NCBI RefSeq assembly: GCF_900963305.1
Contig: NC_042526.1
Location: 15,009,001-15,073,000 of the forward strand
Direction of reading: 5' to 3'
Origin: Echeneis naucrates
Taxonomy: Eukaryota > Chordata > Actinopteri > Carangiformes > Echeneidae
Length of the DNA stretch: 64,000 nucleotides
Shown here: one piece after another, positions 36,844 through 60,956 of the stretch
How the letters are laid out: each line of letters opens with the position of its first letter
How positions within the stretch are numbered: the first letter of the stretch is position 1
The notes under the pieces: generated by a model
Told to the model about the DNA's origin: nothing
Seen by the model: the letters and a program-made list of their open reading frames with translations, nothing else
Database searches by the model: none
Made by a program: the position numbers and the translations under genes

Positions 36844-39456
36844 ATGTTAACCAGGTGGTTGACATTCACTGCTCTTCTGACTGCCCTAGCAAATCCACAA
36901 AGCACAACTGCTGGCCAGCGCTCTCTAACTATTGCACAGACCTGCAGGGTCAAAGCTCATTCAGAGGTAGAGCTGACTTTAAACTGTGGAGACAGAAAGG
37001 AAACAGGTCAGTAGAGAGAACAAACATAAAGGGAATTTACAGGGGAGTTTACAGTTTGAGTTTTGAAATGTAAATCTGTAAAAGTCCTTCAGTATTATTA
37101 CTGCTGTACAAGTCCTGGAAGACTGTTCTCTTTTAATATACGATTTCCAAGATGATGTTTTGAGCAGCACCCGTTTGAGGTCAAGTGACTTCTTAAGAAA
37201 GTCCTGACCCTCCTGAGCCTTGGTGGCCTGTGTTTGTGTGACTGTAACAAATAAATGCGTTTGAAAATCAGTGAGCCTTGGCCTGATGATTACCTGTGGC
37301 AATATTAGTGAGAACAGAACACATTTTTACCAAGGTGTCACATAAATACTATTTTACGCCTTCAACATCAAAAAGCATGAAAAATGACTTGAGGAATACA
37401 GAATATATTTAGAGTTCTCAATTTATCTCAGCGTGGCATTAGCTTACGATATTTATCTAACCTTTAACTGATTCTTCTCTTTTTGTAGGTGTGGTAAAAC
37501 ACTGGCACACTCCCTTTGGAGACCTCCAGGCCTCTGGTGTCCACAGTGAACTGGAACCAGTTTTTCTGAACTTTGATGGGAGCCTGGTGGTCCCCAACAG
37601 CAGCAGCCTTCACAGTGGTCTGTACTACTGCCTCCTGCAGCACTCAGAGGGAACTACACTGTGGCCATACGAGCTCCACGTTGGCTATAACAATCAAAAC
37701 AGTGAGGGACATGGTGAATATGAGCAAGGCAGCAGCTGTGACACCGTCAGGCTCAGGAGGAATGCTGGAGCTGAGAAGGAAAATCAGCCGGCTGTTTCAG
37801 ATGTGCAGTTTGCAGGAGCTGTGGCGGCATCAGTGCTGGTGACGTTTGTGCTGGGCTTCAGCACTGGAGCTCTGACCAGAACTCATGTTCTCAGGTGCGT
37901 TGAGGCCTCTTGCACTCCAGCTTTTGTCCATACAGCAGTTCTCTTCAATTAGCCTGCAGATTGTTTTTCAAACAAATACAATTGTTAAACAAGGCAAAAG
38001 TGGATGCAAGCACAGCTAGTAAACTTAAACATTCGCAGCGCTGAATAAGGGAAGAGGGAGTTTTTTTTGAATGTTGTCGGGAATGATGAAAAGGTTTCAA
38101 ACCTGAGGATACCAAAATGAGGAAGAGCAAAACACAAACATTAAGCAAGAGAACCTGTCAATGAGGACGGAATTATCTTTTTAAGTAAATATATCCATAA
38201 GAGAAAATAGGGAAGGTTTTTGAAATAACATTAATTGCTGACAAAATACTCAATTTCAATTATTGTTTTCACCTTAAAAATAAACAAAAGCGCCAAAGTG
38301 TGCAAAATACATGCATGAAACAGATTGAATTCTCAGTTAAGTTAAAAGTTAAGTAGACCTAAGTTTTTATTTGAAAAGAAAACAGATATTAAATAAATAG
38401 CATCAAATATCCAAATGTTAAAGCAGGGATATTGAATATTGCAAATGGCAATTCCAAATTTCTACTGCTTTTTCTCTTAGGTGTTTAGGGGCAATCACTG
38501 CGAAGGTACGATCATCATTTCAACGACATCACCAAAATGACCAGCTGGACCATAGCTGCGACACAACCATAACAGCCTTGCCGCCAATGCATGACAACAA
38601 GGCCTTTGAGATGAGACAGGTGCAGGGTAGCATGTATATGGAGACGACAGTGTCATCAAATACGTCACCTCCCCCTGCCAAACCTAAGAGAAGCTTCAGG
38701 CACAAAAGAGAGGAGCACGAGGAAGCAACTGCCTATCTTGAAGGATGCGACTATGTTAAAGAGGAGGAGAGATTGCTGGACGAGAACGGACAACAAAGTC
38801 TGGAGGAAATTAGTGGAGGATGTGAGAAAAAGGCAGAAGAGAGGGTGGAAATAGAAAAAGAGATGAGTCGTTCCTATCTATTAGGAGAAGCTGGAGGGGG
38901 TCAAACTGAAACAGAGGAGGACAAGTTCATTGAAGATGGAGAAGAGAAAGATGGAAGGGAAAGCATGGAAAGCAAGGAGGGATGGAGAGAGGAGGAGAGG
39001 GCAGGTGAGCCGGAGAACAGCAGCAAGGAGGATGGGGAGGAGAGTAAAATAGAAGAGGAAAAGGCAAGAGAGGAGGAAAGAGGGAAAGAAGGAGCAGAAG
39101 ATGGAGACAAGGAGGGAGAGGAAGACATTTGTAGAGATTCCCCACCATCATCTACAGACACAGAGGATGAGGAGACGGGCAGTCAAAAACTAGAGGACAT
39201 CAACGCTGGAGCAAAAGCGTCACCCCCCTTACCTTGCCCAGCCCGACGCAGCCGAGTCATTCGCCTGTACCAGTACGATGAGGACGGCCAGAGGTACTGC
39301 CACCTTCCAGACCCCCCCACTGATGATCCAGCCCCACCCCCGAGGCTAAAGCAGCGCACCCTCTCTTTGACGCGCCTCAACTCAATCATGGCTGCTGCTT
39401 CAGGTGGAACAGGAGAGAGACAGGAGGAGAGGCCATCCTTCCACATGGAGATTTAG
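36844..39456 (+). CDS. Unrecognised type I membrane protein with one Ig domain and a long acidic tail
   Basis: Three exons, 36844-37006, 37489-37894 and 38481-39456, join in frame to 1545 nt, i.e. 514 residues. Residues 1 to about 20 form a signal peptide (MLTRWLTFTALLTALANPQS). About 33-118 forms one Ig fold: Cys48 (LTLNC), Trp60 (KHW), and Ser-Gly-Leu-Tyr-Tyr-Cys102. An N-glycosylation site NSS lies at about 92. Residues about 161-181 are a transmembrane helix (FAGAVAASVLVTFVLGFSTG). The cytoplasmic tail of about 330 residues is very rich in Glu/Lys/Arg (about 230-390), followed by a Tyr-containing segment (RVIRLYQYDEDGQRYCHL) and a basic-hydrophobic motif (RTLSLTRLNSIMAAASG). I do not recognise the family. 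The layout suggests a cell-surface adhesion or signalling receptor. It stands divergent from rsl24d1 and convergent with prtg, where the human locus has no Ig gene that I know of. The acidic region could mislead similarity searches. Confidence 0.8.
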
Positions 39457-39790
39457 AGACACTGTAGTGGGTAAAAGAAATAATGGCAGCTTCATTATCT
39501 GAGGAGCTTTCAGGGATTTTACATTTTCACACCAAGAACCGTGTGTCTGGAAGATGACATTTGCTTCAAAGCTGTCTTCATATATGATATATATTTTGAA
39601 CAGTACCTCGTCACTTTGTTGTGTGCTGTATTTTATATTATGTACATTTGTATCCATGCACAGTAACTGATGACCTCCTTCAAATTTGATTAAAAGTGCA
39701 TTTATCAGTGGCCTATGTTTGTCTAGATTGAGAAATGACACAGCTGTAATAGTTCTTGCATAAAATAAATAAAAACTGAATACAAAAATG
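39457..39790 (+). terminator. 3' UTR and polyadenylation signals of the Ig-membrane gene
   Basis: Plus-strand ATTAAA at 39689-39694 and two overlapping AATAAA at 39764-39773 follow the stop at 39456. The 3' UTR is probably about 250-330 nt. Confidence 0.6.
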
Positions 39791-40396
39791 GCAAGGCAAT
39801 GAAAATGTGAACATTACGTAACCCAGCTGTGGGGTTAATGTTGGCACACCTTCTGGTTATAAAGTGTGAGGAAAAAAGAAAAAAAAAAAAAAGCCACAGA
39901 GCTAATTTCACTCTCTCAAATGAGCAGCATGGCTATTGAGGTTGAGTCATGTTTTCAGCCAGCAGTTTTAAAGTGTCATGAAATTGCTCCTTTATTGTGC
40001 ACAGTTTCACACAGGAGTCTATTCATTTCATTGTAAATTTAACTGATGGGAAAGAAAATCCATAGCTTAATGGAGAACTTAAAAAAGGATGAAAGGATGC
40101 TTCATTTGCTTGGTGTTATGCTGCAAAGGGAATGACTGTCTCTTTGTGCTCAGTTTCTGATAACCTCACTCTATCTTTTCATCTTCATGGTTCAAATGCT
40201 AATAATTTACTACCAAAGCCCCCAACCATCATCATCAATAGAGGCAACGGGACTAATGTAATGCTGTGTTGCTTCTTTACTGAGAAGAAGCCTCTGCTAT
40301 CGATGAACTGCTGTCGAGCGAGAGCAACGGTAAGAAAAGTGGGATAATACTCGCTGAGTCAGACCTATGACCTTTGACCTTTGACTGTACCTCATC
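39791..40396. other. Spacer, no gene assigned
   Basis: AT-rich apart from about 40130-40340, which has an open plus-strand frame ending at a good donor (ACGGTAAGA, cut after 40331). This may belong with the possible exons downstream, but no protein family is recognised. Confidence 0.3.
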
Positions 40397-40800
40397 ATGC
40401 TACAGTCACCATATTCACTTCTGGCAGGGCCGAGATTGTTTTTCGGACGTAAATGTACCACTGTTCAATTCTTGGAGGGAAATTATCACGAGACTAAGTC
40501 CGATCCTCAACTCAGGCAAAACCTTCAACCGCTGTCAGGCCAGATCCATCACTACTTACAGACTACAGGTATTTCCACACAGTGTCATCTTGTTGCAAAT
40601 ATTTGTAGCAGTTCACATGTTGGCTGTAAGTAACAAAATACTGATTTACAGAACAGAAATGCTACATAGGTTTGAGAATATAGAGTTTGTAGTTTTGGCC
40701 ACCAGATAGTGTTCTGAAGTTAATTTCTTAACTGTAAACTGTTCATTTGTCCACTCTGTCACAGTTCCTAAGAAAAAAAGAAGAAAAATGAATAAATATA
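40397..40800 (+). other. Possible small spliced plus-strand locus, unconfirmed
   Basis: A stretch with a CTTCTGGCAG acceptor (before 40428) and a CTACAG/GTATTT donor (after 40568) bounds a 141-nt interval open in two plus frames. One frame, with ATG at 40397, reads MLQSPYSLLAGPRLFFGRKC and onward. It joins through a good acceptor (TCTGTCACAG, ending 40764) to a short basic end (VPKKKRRKMNKYK, stop), followed at once by overlapping AATAAA signals. That would be a peptide of about 70 residues. The other frame also joins in phase 0. Such structures can occur by chance and no homologue is known to me. Confidence 0.2.
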
Positions 40801-40924
40801 AATAAATAAATGAAAATAAGCAAATAATATGGGCCATTATGTTATTGGATGTTATTGGATTTACACAACCTAAAGCATAACACACACACACAAAAAAAAA
40901 ACAAAAACAAATAAGAGTCCGTAC

Positions 40925-42895
40925 AACAAAAAATTTATTTTTCCATGAACAATTTTATTATCTAGTATTTGTAATCATCTTGAGAGTATCAAAAAATCTT
41001 TTGCAACATTTCAGCACTTAAAATTATTTTGTTGCTCAGTTTGGAAAGATGTATTTCGGTATTCAAAAGCAGGAAACCATAACTTAAATAATAACAGTTA
41101 AATCTACACTTTAAATCTACATTTGTCACCTGAGTTGAGTCAGCAAATTATTTGTGTCTTCTATTAATCTCTACATTAATTCATTACACCAACATATTTG
41201 AACTTGAAACCAGTCTTATTCTTTAAGGAAGTGTGTTTGTTAACAACATCATGCTAAAAAGCAGGGAAAGGAAATTTAAATTTACAAAGTCATCGAAAGT
41301 ACCATTCAGGTGAAATCTCATGGTGACAAAAAGGCAGCAGAACAGTTTTTGACATCTCAAGCTTTGAAAAACAACAAAAAAAGACCTATTTAAAATGCGT
41401 TTTCTCGCAATCAAAACCATTGTAAATCTATTACATTTAAATTCAAATAATGTAATTGGAAACCAAAGAAAATCACTAAATAACGGGGACTTACAAGTTT
41501 CTTTGGTTAGGATTATTTGTATTACAAAGATATAAAAATTGATTATGTTGCTCTTCACACATAGGGTTTCCTTTATGATAGTCAGAATCCTTCATTGTCT
41601 CACCTGGACAGCAAAATATAATGAGGAGAAGAAATGAATTCTTCCCCATACAGAAATATTGGTGAACAGTGATTGATGATCCTCTGAACAAAGAATAAAT
41701 ATCATCATCAATCACTAGCAGGACATACTGGATCCTTGGTTTTTGCATGAATATTTTTCACTGCCATCATACCAAGGATCGACTGAGTGAAAAGCCACAC
41801 CCATCTGAGGAAGCAGACAACTCTTTGGATAATAGCAACGGCATCACCGCTGCGTTTCGCAATGGTGTTAAAGGCAAATGGAACACAAGCAGAAAGACTT
41901 TTGCTAAAGCTTTTACCAGAATAAAGCATCGAGGAAATTTACACTGAGAAAAGCATTCAACCCACCTCACTAAGGGAAATTTACATCATTGGCAAGAACA
42001 ATATTTTGGCAAACGCACCCTTAAAGTATTTCCACTATATTTTTGGTTGTTTTATAATATCTATTGTTTTATCAAAAACTCTTTGGGAACAGATTTCCTG
42101 TCTTTGGATCTTATTCTCTATAGTATGCAAAGCCCTTTCGTCATTAAGGCTTTGTTAAAGCTTTGAGTTCAGTGCACTGGAAATGTCAAACAATAGCAGC
42201 ATAAAGCTCAAAAGGTTTGACAGTCTGTAATGCACTTGTTATTTCCACAGCATACATCATTTCAACACAAACAATGTGAAACAAACGCTCTTTTAACCAT
42301 GAAAATATAAAAGAAGGACTTAAAAAACGAGAAGGTCCAGATGATAATGCCCTAACCGAGGTAGCAAGACATGGCAATGAAATGTTTTCACCTTGTCCTC
42401 TGAGTGTGATCTATTACTGCACACTATGTGGTAAAAAAAAGAGGTAGTAATGTACTTACAAGCGCAGGAAACTGAGGTAGGTAATCGTCAGAGGGGTTCA
42501 ACTGCACCCTTCACTCCAGTGGAAAGTAATTAAATATAATGAAAATGTATCACTGTACATTTCTGACATTCTTTTAAACATTCATCATGGGTGAGTTTTG
42601 GTGTAGGACAGACAGCGCCAAACACAGGCAAACAGGTAGAAAGTTGTAAAATAAAAAAGACAAAAGGAAAAACAAACAAACAAACAAAAAAAAAAAACTA
42701 AATAAAATCCTCGAACAAACGTTCATTTAAAATCCTGAGGTAGTTCCGAAGCAAAAGCACATCTCCTCCATCCCAGCAGCTGGCTTCCTGATCCCTTGTG
42801 CCTCAGGAAATAACCACGTGGTTCAACTTGGGATGTAAACAAGGAAGAGGTGGTGTAACTTCGGCCGCTGGAGAGCAGACACAAGTTGGTATATG
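40925..42895 (-). other. Probable long 3' UTR of prtg
   Basis: No convincing coding exon on the minus strand. Minus-strand AATAAA signals at 40934-40939 and 40954-40959 are candidates for the prtg transcript end, giving a 3' UTR of about 2 kb. A purine-poor/A-rich run lies near 42650-42710. A 66-codon plus-strand open frame at 41747-41947 has no recognised product. Confidence 0.45.
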
Positions 42896-55356
<12,461 letters not shown>

Positions 55357-55630
55357 CTATCGCGACTGTTGTGTCATTTTCCGTCCCCGCCGTGACCCGC
55401 AGCTCTCCTGCGTCCTGCTCCTTAATCCTCCACACTGCCTCTGCCGGGGTCCGAGGACCAGCGGCCGGACGGGGACCACCCCCAGTCGGCGCTCCGCGCA
55501 TGCGCTGACGGCACGGGCCAGATGCGCGTGCGTGCGTGCGTGTGTGTGTGTGTGTCAAAATGGGGTCCAGGGACCTCCGGGGCCCCCAGGAGGACCTCTG
55601 GCTCTCTCACAGAATGCGGAACTGAAAAGT
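55357..55630 (-). promoter_or_regulatory. CpG-rich prtg promoter with GCGT/GT microsatellite
   Basis: A CG-dense region directly upstream of the prtg ATG (for example GCGGCCGGACGGGGACC near 55460). It is followed upstream by a (GCGT)n(GT)n run at 55523-55556. The promoter role is inferred from position and composition. Confidence 0.6.
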
Positions 55631-57590
55631 TTCCCCGCTAATCTGGCTAATCTCTCCTACTGGGAAGTTTTTTACTATTTAGAAAGATTTTATTATTTGA
55701 CTGAAATAACAGCGATGAAATCTCAGACTGCGCTTTGATGCAGCTTCTGGTCACACAGTGAATGCGTGTCTGCGCTAAATGCCGGTCTAGCTTTTCATCA
55801 CAACACGATTGTTTTCAGCGTTGGTTGTGCCGGTTATTTTAGTGAGTAATCGGATAATTATTTCAGTCCAGGAACAGGAAAATATCTTGTTTACGTTAAT
55901 TTACGATTCAGAAAAACAGACCCCATTATCCTTCCTTTATTTAGCAGATGTCCTTTTATCTGTCACTGGTGTTATTTCAATATTGTTTTTCCTGCTTCTT
56001 CAGTAAATGAGACATTTTTTGCTGTGTGCTTCTGCTGGGAAAGGGAACTGCCCGGAGGATGAGGAGAGGTCTCTTGCCCTGTTCAAACATCTTTAGTGGA
56101 GTTCTTCATATTAATCTAATAATGAAAGGCAAGGTATGTTTTTCAGGGGTTCTGTAAAACCCCCTGAAAATATTTTTCATTAATTTACTTTAATTGTTAT
56201 CACACTATATAAAGAGGTAAGATGCCAAGCTCGGCTCGGTTCCACTGCCAACATCCCACAGACAGTTAGTTTTTAAAGTACAAATTGATCAGGAACCACC
56301 CTCTCATTTACTTACAGCAACTTAGCTGAGATCGTTGCAGCATGAGATCGTTTCTGTTTATCAGGTGTTTAAGATGAATACAGCAAATTATCAGTTGCCA
56401 ATGGCCGCTAGTTAGAAGGTCACACTGAACAGCATCTGCTCCGGCCACAGGACCTGGTAATTATGAAGAGGTATTGATGGCCGCAGGTCAGCTGCCTAAT
56501 GAATTCAGATATTGATCCGGGAACCATGCCTTTTGACAATGACCCTCCTGTCCCCCCAGCCCTCATTCAGTAGCCACACAATGGGCTCCAGCTGTGAGAT
56601 CAGCCATGCTATATCAGCAACAACCATCCATTGGCGTAGGTAAATGCAGTCATCATATTCAGACTGGGAGAGCGCCGTGCCTTCCAGCATATATTGTAAA
56701 TAACTGACCCCCAACAATGTGCATGATTTGGTTGTGTCGTGATTTTAAGGGGCCGTGACTGTCACAATCTTACACCACCACACTTCAATATCCAATAAAA
56801 CGAGGAGAGCAAAGTGTAATTATGTATTGATTAGACCAAACTATTGATTTAATCATCTAAAGTCCCGGTTATAATTCAAAACCAACGGTCAGCTTAATAT
56901 TGGCCGGTAACACGTTTACTACATTTTTATGTTAGCGTAAATAATTAAAAAAATTAGAAAGAGAAGACATGCTAAAAAAAAAACAGAGGGTGAAAAGGGG
57001 GGAGGTGGAGTGTCCAGCAGTAACTTGTTTTTCTTTCTTTTCCTGCGGTTTCACATTGTTTGGGTATCGATATACAAAAAGAAAACCTGATCAAGAATCC
57101 GTCGTGAAATCTACCGACTCATGTCGTCAAATGTTATGATGTGGAGGCTTACCACTGGCTTCCACATGGCTAAAGGTTGGGCTGTTCGGCCATGATCAAT
57201 AGGGTTAAGGTCATTAACATGTTATGAATATCATGAGGGCCTGGGAACGCCGAGCAGAGGACCAACCGACTGGGCTCTGATTGGCTGGAGCTTGTCTCGA
57301 GGAGAGGCCACCCCCCCATTGACCTTAGGGGCCATTTGAAGAGCTGATGACCTCTAACCTGATGTCAGGAGGTTGATGGAACGGCTATTTTGCTTTTGCA
57401 TAGACTTCTTAAAATATTAAAAATTCTTGTATTTGAACAAAAGCAAATAAACATCAATATTTGTATAATGTGTAGAAAAATCAATAGTCATATCATAGGT
57501 GGGTCTGGGCCACACACACACACACACACACACAAATAAAAACAAAAAGTAAATAAAAAGATAATAATAAAATGAGCTTATGAACACACA
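55631..57590. other. prtg-rfx7 intergenic region with candidate regulatory blocks
   Basis: No coding exon seen. Two GC-richer, low-repeat blocks (about 56400-56720 and 57110-57380) contain clusters of homeodomain-like TAAT, TGAT and nuclear-receptor-like AAGGTCA sites, plus a reverse CCAAT box (GATTGGCT). A (CA)12 microsatellite lies at 57511-57534. The enhancer role is only a suggestion. Confidence 0.4.
57511..57534 (+). repeat. (CA)12 microsatellite
   Basis: Twelve CA units just beyond the presumed end of the rfx7 transcript. Confidence 0.95.
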
Positions 57591-60497
57591 TTAACATTCT
57601 TTAAAAAAGTTTATTGGCTTTTAAAACCACTTTAAAAATCTCACCAGTGAGTACTTTCCATTGAAAAAAAAACAAAAAACAAAAAACCAACGCGTTTGCA
57701 ATATTAACAAGCTACTGTACATTAAGCAGTACACCAGACAACACCACAGAGGAGGGTTTTTTTTTTTTTCTACTTGTAGAAATGGACAAGATAGTCAAAC
57801 AGAGTTGTTTCTGGGTCAGTCAAAGGTAAAGAATCAGTCACTGCTTGATGGAGCTCCTGTACACGTAAAGAGGTGTATTACCTTCATTCAAATTCAAATA
57901 TCAGTGCCTTATTGTTAAAAAAAGAGAAAATGTTAAATTTCTTCACAAATGCATTTAGCAAAATAAGAATATGTAAAATCAACAGAAAATCATCAACATA
58001 ACATGTAGAACAACATTAACTTAGTAAACTGCACAACAAAAGTAATGTAACTTATAAAACTAGCACTGTCAGTCTGGTTAACAGAACCTGCCCAAATCAC
58101 AGAAGACAGTGGTTACGAAGAATACAAAGTACAACAGAAGTCATCACACATGCGTGCGTACAATCAGTAATCAACATAATGAGCATGTAGGATTTTAAAA
58201 GGTTATTTTTCTTTTTTTTTTTTTCCTTTCAATGCTTTATATTCTCATGTATGAGAATGAGTAAGAAATGTGTATCTCACTGAGATTAATGCACATTTTG
58301 CTACAAGACAATTAGTCATTTTCTGACAATTCAGTTAATTTCCTAACTCATTTTGTCATAAAAACTGTTTTTCTCTTTTTTTTTGCCTTTTTTTTTTTTT
58401 TTTTTTTGCGGGCATCCATCATTACATTTGTCCATAAAGATGTGGCAAAGCCATGTATCATAAAAATTTAGTGCAATAATGTGAACCTCCAAAGTTTGTT
58501 GAAACATGAGTAATAAGTTGTTTTTTTTTTTTCCAGTGTCTGCTGAAAGGCTTTGAGCACATTGTCTGTCACAGAGGTGTTTGCAACCAGCTAACAGTAT
58601 CACAACTTTTTTTTTTTCTCAATATACCATGCTATTGATCCTGCTCAAAGCACACATCACTTCTGCAACCGCAGAGACCTATTATCTTTGAATAAAAAAA
58701 AAAAAAATAAAAAAAAATAAAATAAAATAAATCAGCAAGCGAGACCAGACAGCATTACTTTTACGACACATTGAGCCAGAAATGTAACACACAACATACA
58801 GTATCTTGCCGACTATAGATCTGTTAAGCTTTTCTTCTTTTAAATGGCACATACTTAGCTAGAATAATGGCCATAATATAGTGTCTGGATACATCAAATC
58901 TCTATGTATCTATCCTATTTACAGATGGAGCTTAAACATGACTTATACAACATTGACAATAGCCAAAAAACTCAAGCAAGCATCCTACTGTATCACATAG
59001 CCTACCTGGCTAGCAGTGATGGTTTCAACATGCTTTCAGGTCCATGGTTACCTATAGAACATAGGACAGTGACCATTTCACAAATTTACATACTGTACAC
59101 AAGATTAATGCAACTTTTCCTCAAACGTAATAAAACTCTTCAACATCGCAGAGGCTGCCCGTTTCCCGTTGTTGTTAATGTTTGCTAGGAGTGTCTCTAA
59201 GTGTAGTAATCTCTTATGTTATTCAAACAGATCATCTTTGGCATGGAAATAAGGCTGGATCTCCACAAGCATTATAATTTCCTTTCTTCTCTTGATCTCA
59301 AGATGACATCAAAACATACATGTCAGCCTTTAGCCTTTTCTATAAGGAAGCCTTCTCCATACCATTAATAATCTTATCCAACCTGGGAGTAGAGCATGCC
59401 AAAAAAAATCTCACGACTGAAAGTGTGCCTGTCATGGGTTCTGTGAATTGACGGCATATCAGATTCCCCTCAATCCATTTCTGATAAGGGCACACACAGT
59501 GTAGTCGTTAGCCTGTACAATACGTGTCTATATAGTAACACTGCGAAACAAGAACAGAATAAGAAATAGTACTGAAAATATCACAGTAACAGCTGCCTTG
59601 ATATGATGAAGCTCTGGATGGTTCTGAAGATATCTTAACATTATATTATATACAGTCTCTCAAAAGATGGCATAAAGCCTTGGACTTTGGGAATAAGGCA
59701 GCCAGTTGTTGATTCCTTTCAATGTATAGTCCACAAAGAGGCCTGAATTCCCATCTTCTCCCTACTGATTCATCTACTCCCTTTATAAGATACTAAACAG
59801 TACAAGAAGTATAGGCTTTAAGAAAATTTCACTCTCGGACAATGCTCAGATGTGAATCAGTTTTTCACTGATTTGGTATATGATAAAATATAAAGATTAT
59901 GTCATAAATTCAGCACCTGGCAGCACAAGATGCTACCCTTTTTTTATATTCAGATATGGCAAGCAAATGTATTAACATCTATAATGTGCATATACTACAA
60001 TCCCAATATTGTCCCCATTTGGTTGAACTTGAACTGCACACACTGAAAATAGTACACAACAGCATACGTTTTTGGTGAAGTCTTTTGTGCCAAATTTCCT
60101 ACCCATTTCACTTTCAGCAGGTGATCATTAAATACAAATATTGCATTATTGATTGGTTATAACATGGAAGATTTCGCTTGGTGTTCATACAAATCCACAA
60201 ACAAATCTACTCTTGTAAGTGCATGCTGCTGCCAAGTACCCAACTTCTACTAGAAATGCTTTCTGATTTCAGATGAGGGAGAGAAGTGGTGAAGTACTGA
60301 AACTCTGGGTGACAAATGACAGAGGAGAGAAGTAACTGAACATCAGTAGGAGAGATTTTCTGGTAAGCCTGGCACTTTTAACAGAACAAATGGCAAAGTC
60401 CAGACAAATCCCAACCAACTAGTTTTAAAAACAGATATATTAGGTACGCACCAAACGAACAACAGAGAACAGAAATCATAGAGTGTAAAAGATAATG
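57590..60497 (-). other. rfx7 3' UTR
   Basis: About 2.9 kb of AT-rich sequence follows the rfx7 stop. A minus-strand AATAAA at 57610-57615 is the best candidate for the transcript end. Two Pumilio-type motifs occur on the transcript, TGTAAATA (58916-58923) and TGTATATA (59647-59654), along with several poly-U runs near 58200-58410 and 58520. Confidence 0.65.
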
Positions 60498-60925
60498 TTA
60501 GCCCAGCATCTCTACTGTTGTAGGCTGGTCTTTGCTTTCTAGCCAGTCAAAACCAGAGTTCACAGTATCACTGCATATCTGCTGAAAAAGCGGGTCGTTC
60601 TTCAGTTCTTCCAGTGTTGAATCTTCATATTGTTCCTGCTGTTGATTTGGGTCAAACAGCAGGTTTGTGTCCAATGTGTTAAGGTCAGTGATGCTACTGG
60701 ACAGATCTGAGGTCAGTCTGATGTCGTTTGAGAAGTCAGATGCCACGGCGTTGAGCTCCGAAGCCACCTGACCCACCAACTGGGAACTGGGGTTGAGAGC
60801 GTCATCCCCCAACAGGTCCTTGACAGTGTTGTTGAAATCCAGCTGCTGTTGCTCGTCCTCCACCTCCTGCGGCTGTGTGCTCTGGAGGAGGAGCTGTGGT
60901 TGTGTCTGCACAGGAGTGTCCTGGA

Positions 60926-60956
<31 letters not shown>

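Noticed and set aside
38901-39161. Antisense frames rich in Ser/Leu/Pro opposite the Ig-receptor tail
   Set aside because: A direct shadow of the GA-rich sense codons.
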